38,210 nt of DNA from contig JAPKXZ010000068.1 of assembly GCA_026394555.1 (NCBI GenBank), forward strand, positions 1 through 38,210, read 5' to 3'. The notes beneath the pieces are model-generated. The model was not told the DNA's origin and ran no database searches. It saw only the letters and a program-made list of their open reading frames with translations. The position numbers and the translations under genes are program-made. This document shows positions 19,071 through 26,459 of the stretch, one piece after another; position 1 is the first letter of the stretch, and the number at the start of each line of letters is the position of its first letter. This DNA is from Methanothrix sp. Lineage in GTDB: Archaea; Halobacteriota; Methanosarcinia; Methanotrichales; Methanotrichaceae.

Positions 19071-19841
19071 TTAACCCTTTCTCTCCAGTATATCGGCGAA
19101 GGCAAAATTGGGCTTGACCGCATCGATCTTTATCCGCAGCTTCTCGCCCTGCTGCGCTTTGCGCACAATGATCGCGAAGCCTTCTACCATTGCAACACCG
19201 TCCCCTGATTTGCCCAAATACTCGATTTGGACATTCAGCACATCGCCTCTCCTCACCGGGCTGGTGAGCAGCTTTTTGGCAACGACGTAGGTCTCTGCGC
19301 TCTCTTTTCTGGATGCTGGCGGTGAATGAGCGTGAACGGATGAGAACTCCCTTCGCACCTCGTTTAAATAGCCCTGGAACAAGTCACCCTGGAAGACCTT
19401 GACCACGAAATTTCCCTGGGGCCGGAGCAGCTTCTTGGCCATTTTAAGTGCCGAGCTGGACAAGTCGACGGAAACGGCATGGTCCCTGTGCCAGACACCG
19501 GTAAGGTTTGGCGCGGCGTCGCATATCACCACATCCGCATCCCCACCTAAGGCCTCCTTCACCAGATCTACGGTGCTCTCACTGGTTATGTCCGCCTGGA
19601 ACGTCTTCACACCGGGGATGGGCGCTATGCCCTCCAGGTCCACGCCTACGATCTTGCCCCCAGAAAGCTTGGCCGCCACCTGCAGCCAGCCGCCGGGCGC
19701 GGCCCCCAGGTCAACCACATTGTCCCCTCGCTTGATGATGTTAAACTTCTCATTTACCTGCAGCAACTTATAGGCGGAGCGGGCTCTATAGCCCTCTTCT
19801 TTTGCCAGCCGGTAGTAGTAATCTTTCTGATCTCGGGCCAT
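19071..19841 (-). CDS. rlmE: 23S rRNA 2'-O-methyltransferase RlmE/FtsJ with TRAM domain
   Basis: 256 residues. The Rossmann methyltransferase core has the SAM motif DLGAAPGGW (44-52) and the K-D-K-E tetrad of 2'-O-ribose methyltransferases: Lys25, Asp108, Lys148 and Glu183. Residues about 192-254 form a C-terminal TRAM RNA-binding domain, an addition typical of euryarchaeal RlmE. It methylates a uridine in the A-loop of 23S rRNA. No ribosome-binding site precedes the ATG; a TATA-like CTTTAT about 27 nt upstream suggests a leaderless message. It is divergent from the RNase P RNA gene and precedes albA. Confidence 0.95.
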   Translation of the reverse strand: MARDQKDYYYRLAKEEGYRARSAYKLLQVNEKFNIIKRGDNVVDLGAAPGGWLQVAAKLSGGKIVGVDLEGIAPIPGVKTFQADITSESTVDLVKEALGGDADVVICDAAPNLTGVWHRDHAVSVDLSSSALKMAKKLLRPQGNFVVKVFQGDLFQGYLNEVRREFSSVHAHSPPASRKESAETYVVAKKLLTSPVRRGDVLNVQIEYLGKSGDGVAMVEGFAIIVRKAQQGEKLRIKIDAVKPNFAFADILERKG

Positions 19842-19910
19842 ATGAGGATAGAAAGATCGGTCCAGGGATAAAGATTTGCCCGAAAGGCCAAGAGGTTGAG
19901 AGCGAAGGCG

Positions 19911-19917
19911 TTATAAA
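19911..19917 (+). promoter_or_regulatory. TATA box of the RNase P RNA gene
   Basis: TTATAAA lies 25 nt before the predicted 5' end of the RNA helix P1 at 19942, exactly the spacing expected for archaeal TBP/TFB-dependent initiation. Confidence 0.7.
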
Positions 19918-19941
19918 CCGCGCCATGGACACATGTTCTTC

Positions 19942-20249
19942 GCGAGAGAGGAAGGGCGGCTGCCGCTGGCCAACTCCGGCCGGTGTGGAAAGTCCCCCCA
20001 CCACTGGACACACAGACATCCCGCAAAGGATGTGGGGCGAGAGCTCCGGCTCTGGCACAGAAACGAGACCGCTCCGCGTTAAAGCGATGATGCCGCGAGG
20101 CTGAGGTCGCGCGGGAAGCGGATGAAACGGCGAAACCCTGTGGGTGCAAGCCAAAATAGAGCTGAAATCACGGACGTCCAGCCAAGCTCGGGTATGGCGC
20201 TAAGCCGAATGCCGTCACGAACAGAAGGGGGCTTACTCTCCTCACTCGC
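19942..20249 (+). ncRNA. rnpB: RNase P RNA
   Basis: A non-coding stretch of about 308 nt with the universal RNase P RNA signatures in order: GGAAAGTCC (19987-19995, CR-I), ACAGAAA (20057-20063), GATGAAACGGCGAAACCC, TGGGTGCAAGCCAAAATAG, and ACAGAAGGGGGCTTA (20221-20235, CR-V). The ends pair to form P1: GCGAGAGAGGA at the 5' side with TCCTCACTCGC at the 3' side, with one mismatch. It is the catalytic RNA that cleaves 5' leaders from pre-tRNA. A T-rich run at 20255-20268 follows and may terminate transcription. The ends are set from P1 and are good to a few bases. Confidence 0.95.
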
Positions 20250-20271
20250 ATAATTCTCATTTTATTTAATA

Positions 20272-20733
20272 TTAATACCTAGCTTGCTGCTTAAAAGAGG
20301 ATAAATGACTATCTTGGGACCAGATGTATATCTCTCGTCGTGGGCTTTGCCGACATAGCCTCTTGAAATCGTGAATTATGGATAAGTCTCCCAAACTGTT
20401 TCCTCTCATAGCAGAATCTGGAAATTCGCAGAGCCATTCCTGCAAATGTTCTTTTTCAAGAAAGCTGACAGGTTTGAACGGTGATTTTCCATTCAACGCA
20501 TCCTGCACCTGAGATACGAAATTAAGAGCGCATGATCTACGTTGTTTTCCATCTCCGTTTTGTGCGATATGATTTCCCGTTTCCAGGATAGTTGCCATGG
20601 GGAGAAACAGAGTCTCTACATTTTCTATTTTTCGTTGAAGCTCTAAGATCACATCTTCATGCCTGGAGGTCTTCCTCGGAACATCAAGAATCTCAACAAA
20701 AATTGAGGTGTCAATCAGACAAATGGCACTCAT
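20272..20733 (-). CDS. PIN-domain nuclease-like protein paired with an ATPase
   Basis: 153 residues forming one PIN domain. The four acidic positions expected of an active PIN nuclease are present: Asp8 (LIDTS), Glu51 (ILETGNH), Asp116 (GDLSII) and Asp141 (SQDSHL). PIN proteins are Mg-dependent ribonucleases, often toxins. The reading frame starts 23 nt inside the end of the upstream ATPase gene, so the two are translationally coupled. There is no small antitoxin upstream; the ATPase takes that position. A nuclease effector controlled by its ATPase partner is the natural reading, but this is an inference. Confidence 0.82.
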   Translation of the reverse strand: MSAICLIDTSIFVEILDVPRKTSRHEDVILELQRKIENVETLFLPMATILETGNHIAQNGDGKQRRSCALNFVSQVQDALNGKSPFKPVSFLEKEHLQEWLCEFPDSAMRGNSLGDLSIIHDFKRLCRQSPRREIYIWSQDSHLSSFKQQARY

Positions 20734-22051
20734 CCTTCACCCCGTTCTTGAGTTCCATAAGCCAGGACAATGCCGCTTGCTTTCTTTCCTCTGGAGTTGT
20801 CTTATCCTTCAAGAATCTATCCAAGACCTGCCGGGTCACCAATTCACCTAATGTTCCTTGTGCCATCAGCTCAGGAAAACGATCGAGATCATCAAGCCTC
20901 ACAATGCGGCTGTCTCCCAATTCTGGATCTCTGTAGCAGCAGAGCACGTCGCCCAGAGACTCATCCGGAATGGCATCGAGAAGAGCAGGATTATGGGAGG
21001 TTAGAAGAACTCGAAGACCGCGAGCTTCTGCAATTCCTTTAATCTGCAAAATAAGGCTCTCTGCTCGGCTGGGATGGATTCCATTGTCTATCTCCTCGAT
21101 GACAACTAGTGATCCCTGGGGAGCCGAGAGCAGCGTCGCTCCGACCGCCAAGACCCGCAGTGTGCCATCGGAGAGGACCGGTGCATCAAAAACACTCTCC
21201 TTGCCGCCGAAGGACTCAACCAGCCGGACCATGACATCATTCCTTTCCGTCTTGATAAATCGAATCTCGATTATATCCTGTTCCGGTAAGGAGCGAACGA
21301 ATTTAAGCATTTGATCCTTTTTATAACGATCATCACCATTACAAATCTTATACAGGACACTGGAGAGATTATTGCCGTCCTCCATCATCACATCATCTTT
21401 TAGATAGGAGTAACCTCGCATCTTCTCTGGATGGGGCTCCAAAAACACCACATTTCGAAGATTCGTTCGGATGCTCTTGGCTACACTTGGGATAACAAAC
21501 TGAGATTCCGGATCTTCTTCTCTGAAACGTCCGGGAGTCTCCAATTGGAAAAAGATTGCCTGCCGATCGGAGCAAGGAATTTGCGGCATTTCTCCTTCGC
21601 TAAAATTATAATATCTAACTTGGATGACCTCATCAGAAATGGCATTCTTCGCCGGTCCGTCCACACGATACAGGAAAAGAGGACCGAGATTCGTCTTCTT
21701 AGAGACAGACTCGTCTTTGATGACCAGATGATCCGAGATCAGGCCTACTTGGATACAAAGCCTATTCCAATCCCATAAAATGCCATCCATCCGGCAGCCA
21801 ATCTCAAGAGCCTTCCCTGAATCTCGAAACAAATTGTCAGACTCACCTCGAAGATAGCCATCCAGTCCATGAATTCCCTTTTCAATGTCATCCAGACGAG
21901 TTCCTTTGGAGAGCAAAGACAAGAAACGAATCGCCTCCAAGGCATTGCTCTTGCCGGAGGCGTTCGGGCCGATAAAAAAAGTAAGCGTGGCTAAAGGCAT
22001 CTCTGCCTCCTTATAGCTCTTGAAGTTCTTAAGGGAAAAAGACGTGATCAT
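20711..22051 (-). CDS. ABC/RecF-like AAA ATPase (AAA_21 type) paired with a PIN nuclease
   Basis: 446 residues. An N-terminal KNFKSYKEA strand leads into Walker A GPNASGKSN (28-36). The second half has the signature LSDGTLRVLAVG, Walker B VVIEEIDNGIHPS and the switch-histidine motif LLTSHNPALL. The layout is that of SMC/RecF/ABC-type ATPases with a helical middle region, as found in OLD-like and many defence-related ATPases; no TOPRIM domain follows. The end overlaps the PIN gene by 23 nt. GGAGATG lies about 7 nt before the start. A chromosomal sensor-ATPase plus nuclease module, possibly for phage or plasmid exclusion, is plausible but unproven. Confidence 0.88.
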   Translation of the reverse strand: MITSFSLKNFKSYKEAEMPLATLTFFIGPNASGKSNALEAIRFLSLLSKGTRLDDIEKGIHGLDGYLRGESDNLFRDSGKALEIGCRMDGILWDWNRLCIQVGLISDHLVIKDESVSKKTNLGPLFLYRVDGPAKNAISDEVIQVRYYNFSEGEMPQIPCSDRQAIFFQLETPGRFREEDPESQFVIPSVAKSIRTNLRNVVFLEPHPEKMRGYSYLKDDVMMEDGNNLSSVLYKICNGDDRYKKDQMLKFVRSLPEQDIIEIRFIKTERNDVMVRLVESFGGKESVFDAPVLSDGTLRVLAVGATLLSAPQGSLVVIEEIDNGIHPSRAESLILQIKGIAEARGLRVLLTSHNPALLDAIPDESLGDVLCCYRDPELGDSRIVRLDDLDRFPELMAQGTLGELVTRQVLDRFLKDKTTPEERKQAALSWLMELKNGVKDECHLSD

Positions 22052-22159
22052 GCCCGCATCTCCATCGAATCAATGATCTTTATTTCTTTGGATCTGATAT
22101 TAATTCCTTCGCACAACGTCAAGCTCAGTTCTAGATCCTTTCATTTTGTTTTGTCTCTC

Positions 22160-22612
22160 GCCCCACCTTCATCTCCTTCTCCAGCCTGCGCACCGTATCC
22201 CATAGTTGTATCGCCCTCTTAAACCCCAATCGCTCCGCCGCCTCCCTCCTCTCCGCCTCCAGCTCGATGATCACTCGAGTACAGCCGGGCCTAATTAGAG
22301 CCATGATTGTGAGAGAATAATGTGCCTTTGTGAACGGCTGATCGTTCCTTGCGACAATCAAGGCTTCGCGTGAGATTCATCCAGGTCCGGTTTCACGCGA
22401 AGGCGCGAAGCCGCGAAGTCAAATACTAGGGATATCGGACCTCGGGATATGCCTGGTGTCGGTAATCTCCACCACCTTCTCCCGAATGGGCTTCTTGATG
22501 GTCTTCGGAACTAGGCAAAGCTCCTGGTTGTAGGCCATCTGCAGCGCCCGGCACTGCTCTGTCTTCTCATGGGCGGCGCGAACGGATCCCGTCATCCCGT
22601 TTGCTTAAAGAC
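22160..22612 (-). pseudogene. uvrB: Decayed 3' fragment of uvrB, interrupted
   Basis: The minus strand at 22431-22612 encodes MTGSVRAAHEKTEQ...LQMAYNQE...KTIKKPIREKVVEITDTRHIPRSDIP, and at 22160-22275 VIIELEA...AIQLWDTVRRLEKEMKV. Together these match roughly the last 95 codons of the intact uvrB at 26460-28451. The two parts are separated by about 155 bp of unrelated DNA carrying a palindrome, the point of interruption being after DIP. No helicase domains remain, so it cannot be functional. It has the same orientation as the intact gene, so the two copies are direct repeats bracketing the signalling genes at 22736-26204. Confidence 0.88.
22364..22402. repeat. Perfect 10-bp inverted repeat inside the uvrB fragment
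   Basis: CTTCGCGTGA (22364-22373) and TCACGCGAAG (22393-22402) form a hairpin with a 19-nt loop, followed by GCGCGAAGCCGCGAAG. It lies in the segment that interrupts the uvrB fragment and resembles the short palindromic repeats dispersed between genes in many genomes. It may be the inserted unit or part of it. Confidence 0.6.
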
Positions 22613-22735
22613 CGATCCGAGGTTGAATTAATTTTGTCTCTATGTTTGAGACTTCCAAAAAATTAAATAAGCAGATTGCGAATTCGTTAAGAAGATTGTG
22701 GACCTTCACCCCACTCAGGTAAGAGGACTTATGCC

Positions 22736-23173
22736 ATGAAAGACCGCCCTGCAGTGATACTGCTCATCGAGGACGACGAGACTCACGCCATGCTCTTCAC
22801 TCGCGCCTTCGAGGATGTAAAGATCAGTCATGAGATCTACTGGATGAGTTGCGGAGATGAGGCTCTGGACTACCTCTTTCGCAAGGGCAAGTATGCAAAA
22901 CCTGAAGACAGCCCCAGGCCGGATCTGATACTCTTGGACCTTCGGCTTCCGGTGGTTGACGGGCATGAGATTTTGAGGGCCATAAAAGGATCTCTGGATC
23001 TAAGAGCGCTTCCTGTAGTGATATTGACTACTTCCGAGAACAGAGCAGACATCGCCAAGGCGTACTCTAATTACGCCAACAGCTATCTGGTAAAGCCAAT
23101 GGGCTCGGATATGTTCCGAGAGATGACGGATGTCTTGGGAAATTACTGGCTCAAATGGAATGTTAATGTCTGA
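22736..23173 (+). CDS. Rcp1-like single-domain response regulator
   Basis: 145 residues, all receiver domain. The acidic pocket is IEDDE (Asp13, Asp14), the phospho-acceptor Asp68 (LLDLRLP), the Thr pair at 98-99 and Lys120 (LVKP). The long insert after the second helix (FRKGKYAKPEDSPRPD) is typical of Rcp1-type regulators that partner phytochrome-like kinases. The preceding AGAGGA serves as ribosome-binding site, and an AT-rich TATA-like stretch at 22658-22670 may be the promoter. The gene overlaps the next kinase by 8 nt, so the two are almost certainly partners. Confidence 0.92.
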   Translation: MKDRPAVILLIEDDETHAMLFTRAFEDVKISHEIYWMSCGDEALDYLFRKGKYAKPEDSPRPDLILLDLRLPVVDGHEILRAIKGSLDLRALPVVILTTSENRADIAKAYSNYANSYLVKPMGSDMFREMTDVLGNYWLKWNVNV

Positions 23174-25046
23174 TACCATTAAAATTCTTCTAATAGAGGA
23201 TAATGAGGTAGATGCATGGATGATCCAAAAGTATCTACTGGATGTCTCCCGTAAGGAGGATGGCGTTTCCGGCGCGTTCTTCGATCTTGTCTGGAAAAAT
23301 TGTCTTTCTTCGGGGCTGCAATTCCTGACCCAGGAAGATGTGGACGCTGTGCTCCTGGATTTGAATCTCTCCGATAGCCTTGGTTTTGAGACGTTCTCTG
23401 AAATTCATAAGAAGAAAGGAAAAATTCCCATCCTAATATTGACCAGCCTATGCGATAGAGAGCTGGCGACGAGAGCCGTTCGTGAAGGTGCACAGGATTA
23501 TTTGATAAAGGGGGAATTGGATGGCAGATTGCTGGATCGTTCCATCAGATATTCCATCGAGCGCAATCGTGCGCAGGAGGCGCTGTTAGAAAGCGAGAAA
23601 AAGTACCGCCTGCTGATAAACAACGCTAACGAGTCAATCATCGTTGCCCAAGACGGCCGGCTCAAGTTTGTCAATCCCATGACGCTTGAACTGCTGGAAG
23701 GGTATTCTGAGCAGGAGCTCATTGATAGACCATTTCCTGAATTCATCCACCCGGATGATCGGAGCATGGTGGTCGAAAATTACAGACGACGGATCGCAAA
23801 CGAAGTCGCACTGCCCCGCTATGCCTTCCGAGTGGTTACCCGTGCCGGCATTGTCAAGTGGGTGGAAATCCATGCCGACTTGATCGAATGGCAAGGCAAG
23901 CCAGCCTCTCTGAATTTCCTCACAGACATCACCGAAAGCAAGCGCGCCGAGGAGGCGCTGGCATTCACCTATATCATACTTCGCACACAACAGGAGTTAT
24001 CCATCGATGGAATACTTGTGGTCGATGAAAATGGCAAAATATTATCCTACAATCAGCGTTTTGTCGATCTGTGGGGTATTCCTCCCGACATAATAGAATC
24101 ACAATCAGATGAGCGTGCGCTACAGTCGGTGATGGATAAGCTGGCCAGTCCCGAGGAATTCATGCAGAGGGTGTTGCACCTCTACAGAGTTCAGGATGAA
24201 ATAAGTAGTGATGAGGTCATTCTGAAAGACGGCAGGTCGTTCGATCGTTACTCGGCTCCGATGCTTGGGGCAAGCGGAAAATATTATGGCAGGGTGTGGT
24301 ATTTCCGGGATATAACCGATCGCAAGCAGGCCGAGGAGGCTAGAGAACAGTTGGTAACAGAGCTTGAATCTAAAAACACAGAGATGGAGAGGTTCATTTA
24401 CACGGTCTCCCATGACCTGCGCTCTCCCCTGGTCACGATAAACGGTTTCGTGGGCTTCCTACAGTCTGACCTGGCCAAGGGCATCTCTGAGCGCGTCGAG
24501 GTAGATCTCAAGATGATCAGCTCTGCCATTTCCAGGATGGAAAATCTTCTTACGGATACACTGGAGCTTTCCCGCATAGGCAGGGTCGCCAATACTCCAG
24601 AGTTAGTTGCTTTCACAGAGATTGTCCAGGAGGCGTTGGATCAGATCAGTGAGAAGATAATGATCCACAGTGTCCAGGTGACGATAGAGCCCGATCTGCC
24701 ATCGGTCAATGTGGACCGTATGAGGATAGTCGAGGTTCTGACAAACCTGATGGAGAACAGCATAAAATATATAGGAGATCAGCCGCATCCAAATATAGAA
24801 GTGGGATGCAGACACGATGGTGAAGAAACGGTATTTTTCGTAAAAGATAACGGGATGGGAATAGATCCCAGCCAGCATGACAAGATCTTTGGACTCTTCT
24901 ATAAGGTGGATAAGAAGAGTGAGGGATCTGGCGCTGGTCTTGCCATAATTAAGAGGATTATCGAGGTGCATGGAGGACGCATTTGGATAGAGTCAAAGCT
25001 AGGAAAGGGTTGCACTGTCTGTTTTACTTTGGCAGAGTCCAAATGA
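23166..25046 (+). CDS. Histidine kinase with N-terminal receiver and two PAS domains
   Basis: 626 residues from ATG 23166, overlapping the previous gene by 8 nt; starts 2 or 12 codons earlier are possible. Domains: receiver 1-125 (Asp65, Lys115), PAS about 143-262 ending in TDITESKRAEEAL, a second PAS about 268-390 ending in RDITDRKQAEEA, HisKA with His416 in VSHDLRSPL, and HATPase about 510-625 with DNGMGID and GSGAGLAI boxes. There is no membrane segment. The receiver at the front suggests it is itself a phosphorelay target, most simply of another kinase feeding this cassette. The signal is unknown. Confidence 0.92.
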   Translation: MSDTIKILLIEDNEVDAWMIQKYLLDVSRKEDGVSGAFFDLVWKNCLSSGLQFLTQEDVDAVLLDLNLSDSLGFETFSEIHKKKGKIPILILTSLCDRELATRAVREGAQDYLIKGELDGRLLDRSIRYSIERNRAQEALLESEKKYRLLINNANESIIVAQDGRLKFVNPMTLELLEGYSEQELIDRPFPEFIHPDDRSMVVENYRRRIANEVALPRYAFRVVTRAGIVKWVEIHADLIEWQGKPASLNFLTDITESKRAEEALAFTYIILRTQQELSIDGILVVDENGKILSYNQRFVDLWGIPPDIIESQSDERALQSVMDKLASPEEFMQRVLHLYRVQDEISSDEVILKDGRSFDRYSAPMLGASGKYYGRVWYFRDITDRKQAEEAREQLVTELESKNTEMERFIYTVSHDLRSPLVTINGFVGFLQSDLAKGISERVEVDLKMISSAISRMENLLTDTLELSRIGRVANTPELVAFTEIVQEALDQISEKIMIHSVQVTIEPDLPSVNVDRMRIVEVLTNLMENSIKYIGDQPHPNIEVGCRHDGEETVFFVKDNGMGIDPSQHDKIFGLFYKVDKKSEGSGAGLAIIKRIIEVHGGRIWIESKLGKGCTVCFTLAESK

Positions 25047-25088
25047 AGATATATTGGTCAATTAAATTTAACAGAAAGGAGTAAAGTT

Positions 25089-26204
25089 ATGCAATCATCT
25101 GTTGGCAAAAAAGATATCAAACAGATTCTGCTGGTAGAGGATGAAGAGGCTCACGCTCTGCTGGTTCGAAGGATATTTGAAGAGAAAGATGATGACTGGA
25201 AAATTGATCGTGCTGAAACGATAGGGGAGGCTAAGAGGTGGATAAGTGAGCACATTGGCCAGGAGTTTCTGGTGATCTCAGATTATCGCCTCCCTGACGG
25301 CACCGGGCTAGACCTGACCGGTGGAGCAGGGCGCTCTATGGATATGAAATTTCCATTCATAATCATAACCGGAGTAGGATCTGAGAAGCTGGCAGTCCAG
25401 TCTCTAAAATCAGGGGCTATGGATTATGTGGTGAAAGGAGAAGATCTGCACCAGCTTCCAGAGGTTGCAAAAAGTGTCTTACTGGAATGGGACAAGATCA
25501 ATGAACGCAGGAACGCCGAGAGAGACCTATGCGAGTATATCAATGACCTGGAAAAATCCAGTGCCAATCCAGATGAGTTCATGGATAAGATAGCCCAATA
25601 TCTAGAGACTTCTCTCACCTATGATCGAGATTCCAACAAGCAGCTTATTGAGAACTTCAGGAAAAAAGCGCAAAGTGGTGGGCATGATGGTGCTACAATT
25701 GCCGGAGGCATGCGTCCCGGCATGGGCAATGCCCTGGATCTGCTTTCCAAAGAGGGCCTAGGTGGCGCCATGATGATTGTAGATCTGGAACTAGGCAAGA
25801 ACTCCAACAGCTGGGAGGCCTTGTCCGCCAAGGCCGACATTTTCTATCTCCAGGAGAGATATTTTGAATCGCTTGATGCCTGCAATAAAGCCTTGCAGAT
25901 CAATTTGCAAAACGCCCTGGTCTGGAATACCAAAGGCAATGTGCTTTACAGGCTCGACAGATACGACCAGGCCATAGAATGCTATAACAAAGCCATTGAG
26001 ATCTCGCCTCTATTTCCCAGATCATGGTATAACAAGAAGCTTGCCCTGGAGTTGCAGCTCAAGAAGTCAATGAAAAGGATGTCTGTAAGAGCACCCTTAA
26101 AGGATAGCTTATCCCGAGGTGATAAGGGCCCCAAAGAGGGCGACCATTCCGGCGATGATAAAGGTGACGGATCACTTCGAGCGACCATAGGCCGCATAAA
26201 GTGA
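25089..26204 (+). CDS. Receiver-TPR protein
   Basis: 371 residues. Receiver domain about 10-130 (Asp18/Glu19 pocket, phospho-acceptor Asp65 in SDYRLPDG, Lys116 in VVKG), a helical linker with a Gly/Met-rich loop (about 198-215), TPR repeats about 240-315 (ADIFYLQERYFESLDACNKAL and WNTKGNVLYRLDRYDQAIECYNKAI), then a charged, probably disordered tail. AAAGGAG precedes the ATG. It lies 42 nt behind the kinase and probably ends the operon. The output is likely protein-protein, not DNA binding, since no DNA-binding domain is seen. Confidence 0.88.
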   Translation: MQSSVGKKDIKQILLVEDEEAHALLVRRIFEEKDDDWKIDRAETIGEAKRWISEHIGQEFLVISDYRLPDGTGLDLTGGAGRSMDMKFPFIIITGVGSEKLAVQSLKSGAMDYVVKGEDLHQLPEVAKSVLLEWDKINERRNAERDLCEYINDLEKSSANPDEFMDKIAQYLETSLTYDRDSNKQLIENFRKKAQSGGHDGATIAGGMRPGMGNALDLLSKEGLGGAMMIVDLELGKNSNSWEALSAKADIFYLQERYFESLDACNKALQINLQNALVWNTKGNVLYRLDRYDQAIECYNKAIEISPLFPRSWYNKKLALELQLKKSMKRMSVRAPLKDSLSRGDKGPKEGDHSGDDKGDGSLRATIGRIK

Positions 26205-26212
26205 TGTCAACT

Positions 26213-26446
26213 ACCACCCCCTGAAGGAGGTGGCTTGCCGTTCCAGTTTTCGTTAGGAGGGTGGTCCCTCTTAAGACGGTTGGGTTCAGACCAACAACGG
26301 ACGACAATAGGCCGGTTGACGCAGATTTGCAAGATACGTCGAGCCATTTCAGAAAAGAACGTAATCATGGGATGGTTTTGTGAGCATAAATACTTCACCG
26401 GACCGCCCAATTCCTCCCCACCCTAAAGGATGGGGAGGAATTGGGC
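26213..26446. mobile_element. Remnant or non-autonomous IS200/IS605-like palindromic element
   Basis: Two hairpins frame a non-coding stretch between convergent genes. The left is CCACCCCC-TGAA-GGAGGTGG (26214-26233, one mismatch), in the TCAACTACCACCCCCTGAAG context I associate with ends of TnpB-type elements. The right is a perfect 16-bp stem, GCCCAATTCCTCCCCA (26405-26420) with its complement (26431-26446). No transposase or TnpB frame lies between, so it would be a MITE/PATE-like relic. Alternatively the right hairpin is simply the bidirectional terminator of the two convergent genes. The family call is from memory of such ends. Confidence 0.42.
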
Positions 26447-26459
26447 AACGAGTTGAATT

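Noticed and set aside
22131-22361. 76-residue protein as a real gene
   Set aside because: Its second half is the UvrB C-terminus and its first half is read from the interrupting DNA, so it is an accidental fusion frame in a pseudogene.
26235-26426. 63-residue ORF between the two hairpins
   Set aside because: No ribosome-binding site or recognisable similarity; its end runs through the palindrome. Treated as part of a non-coding element.
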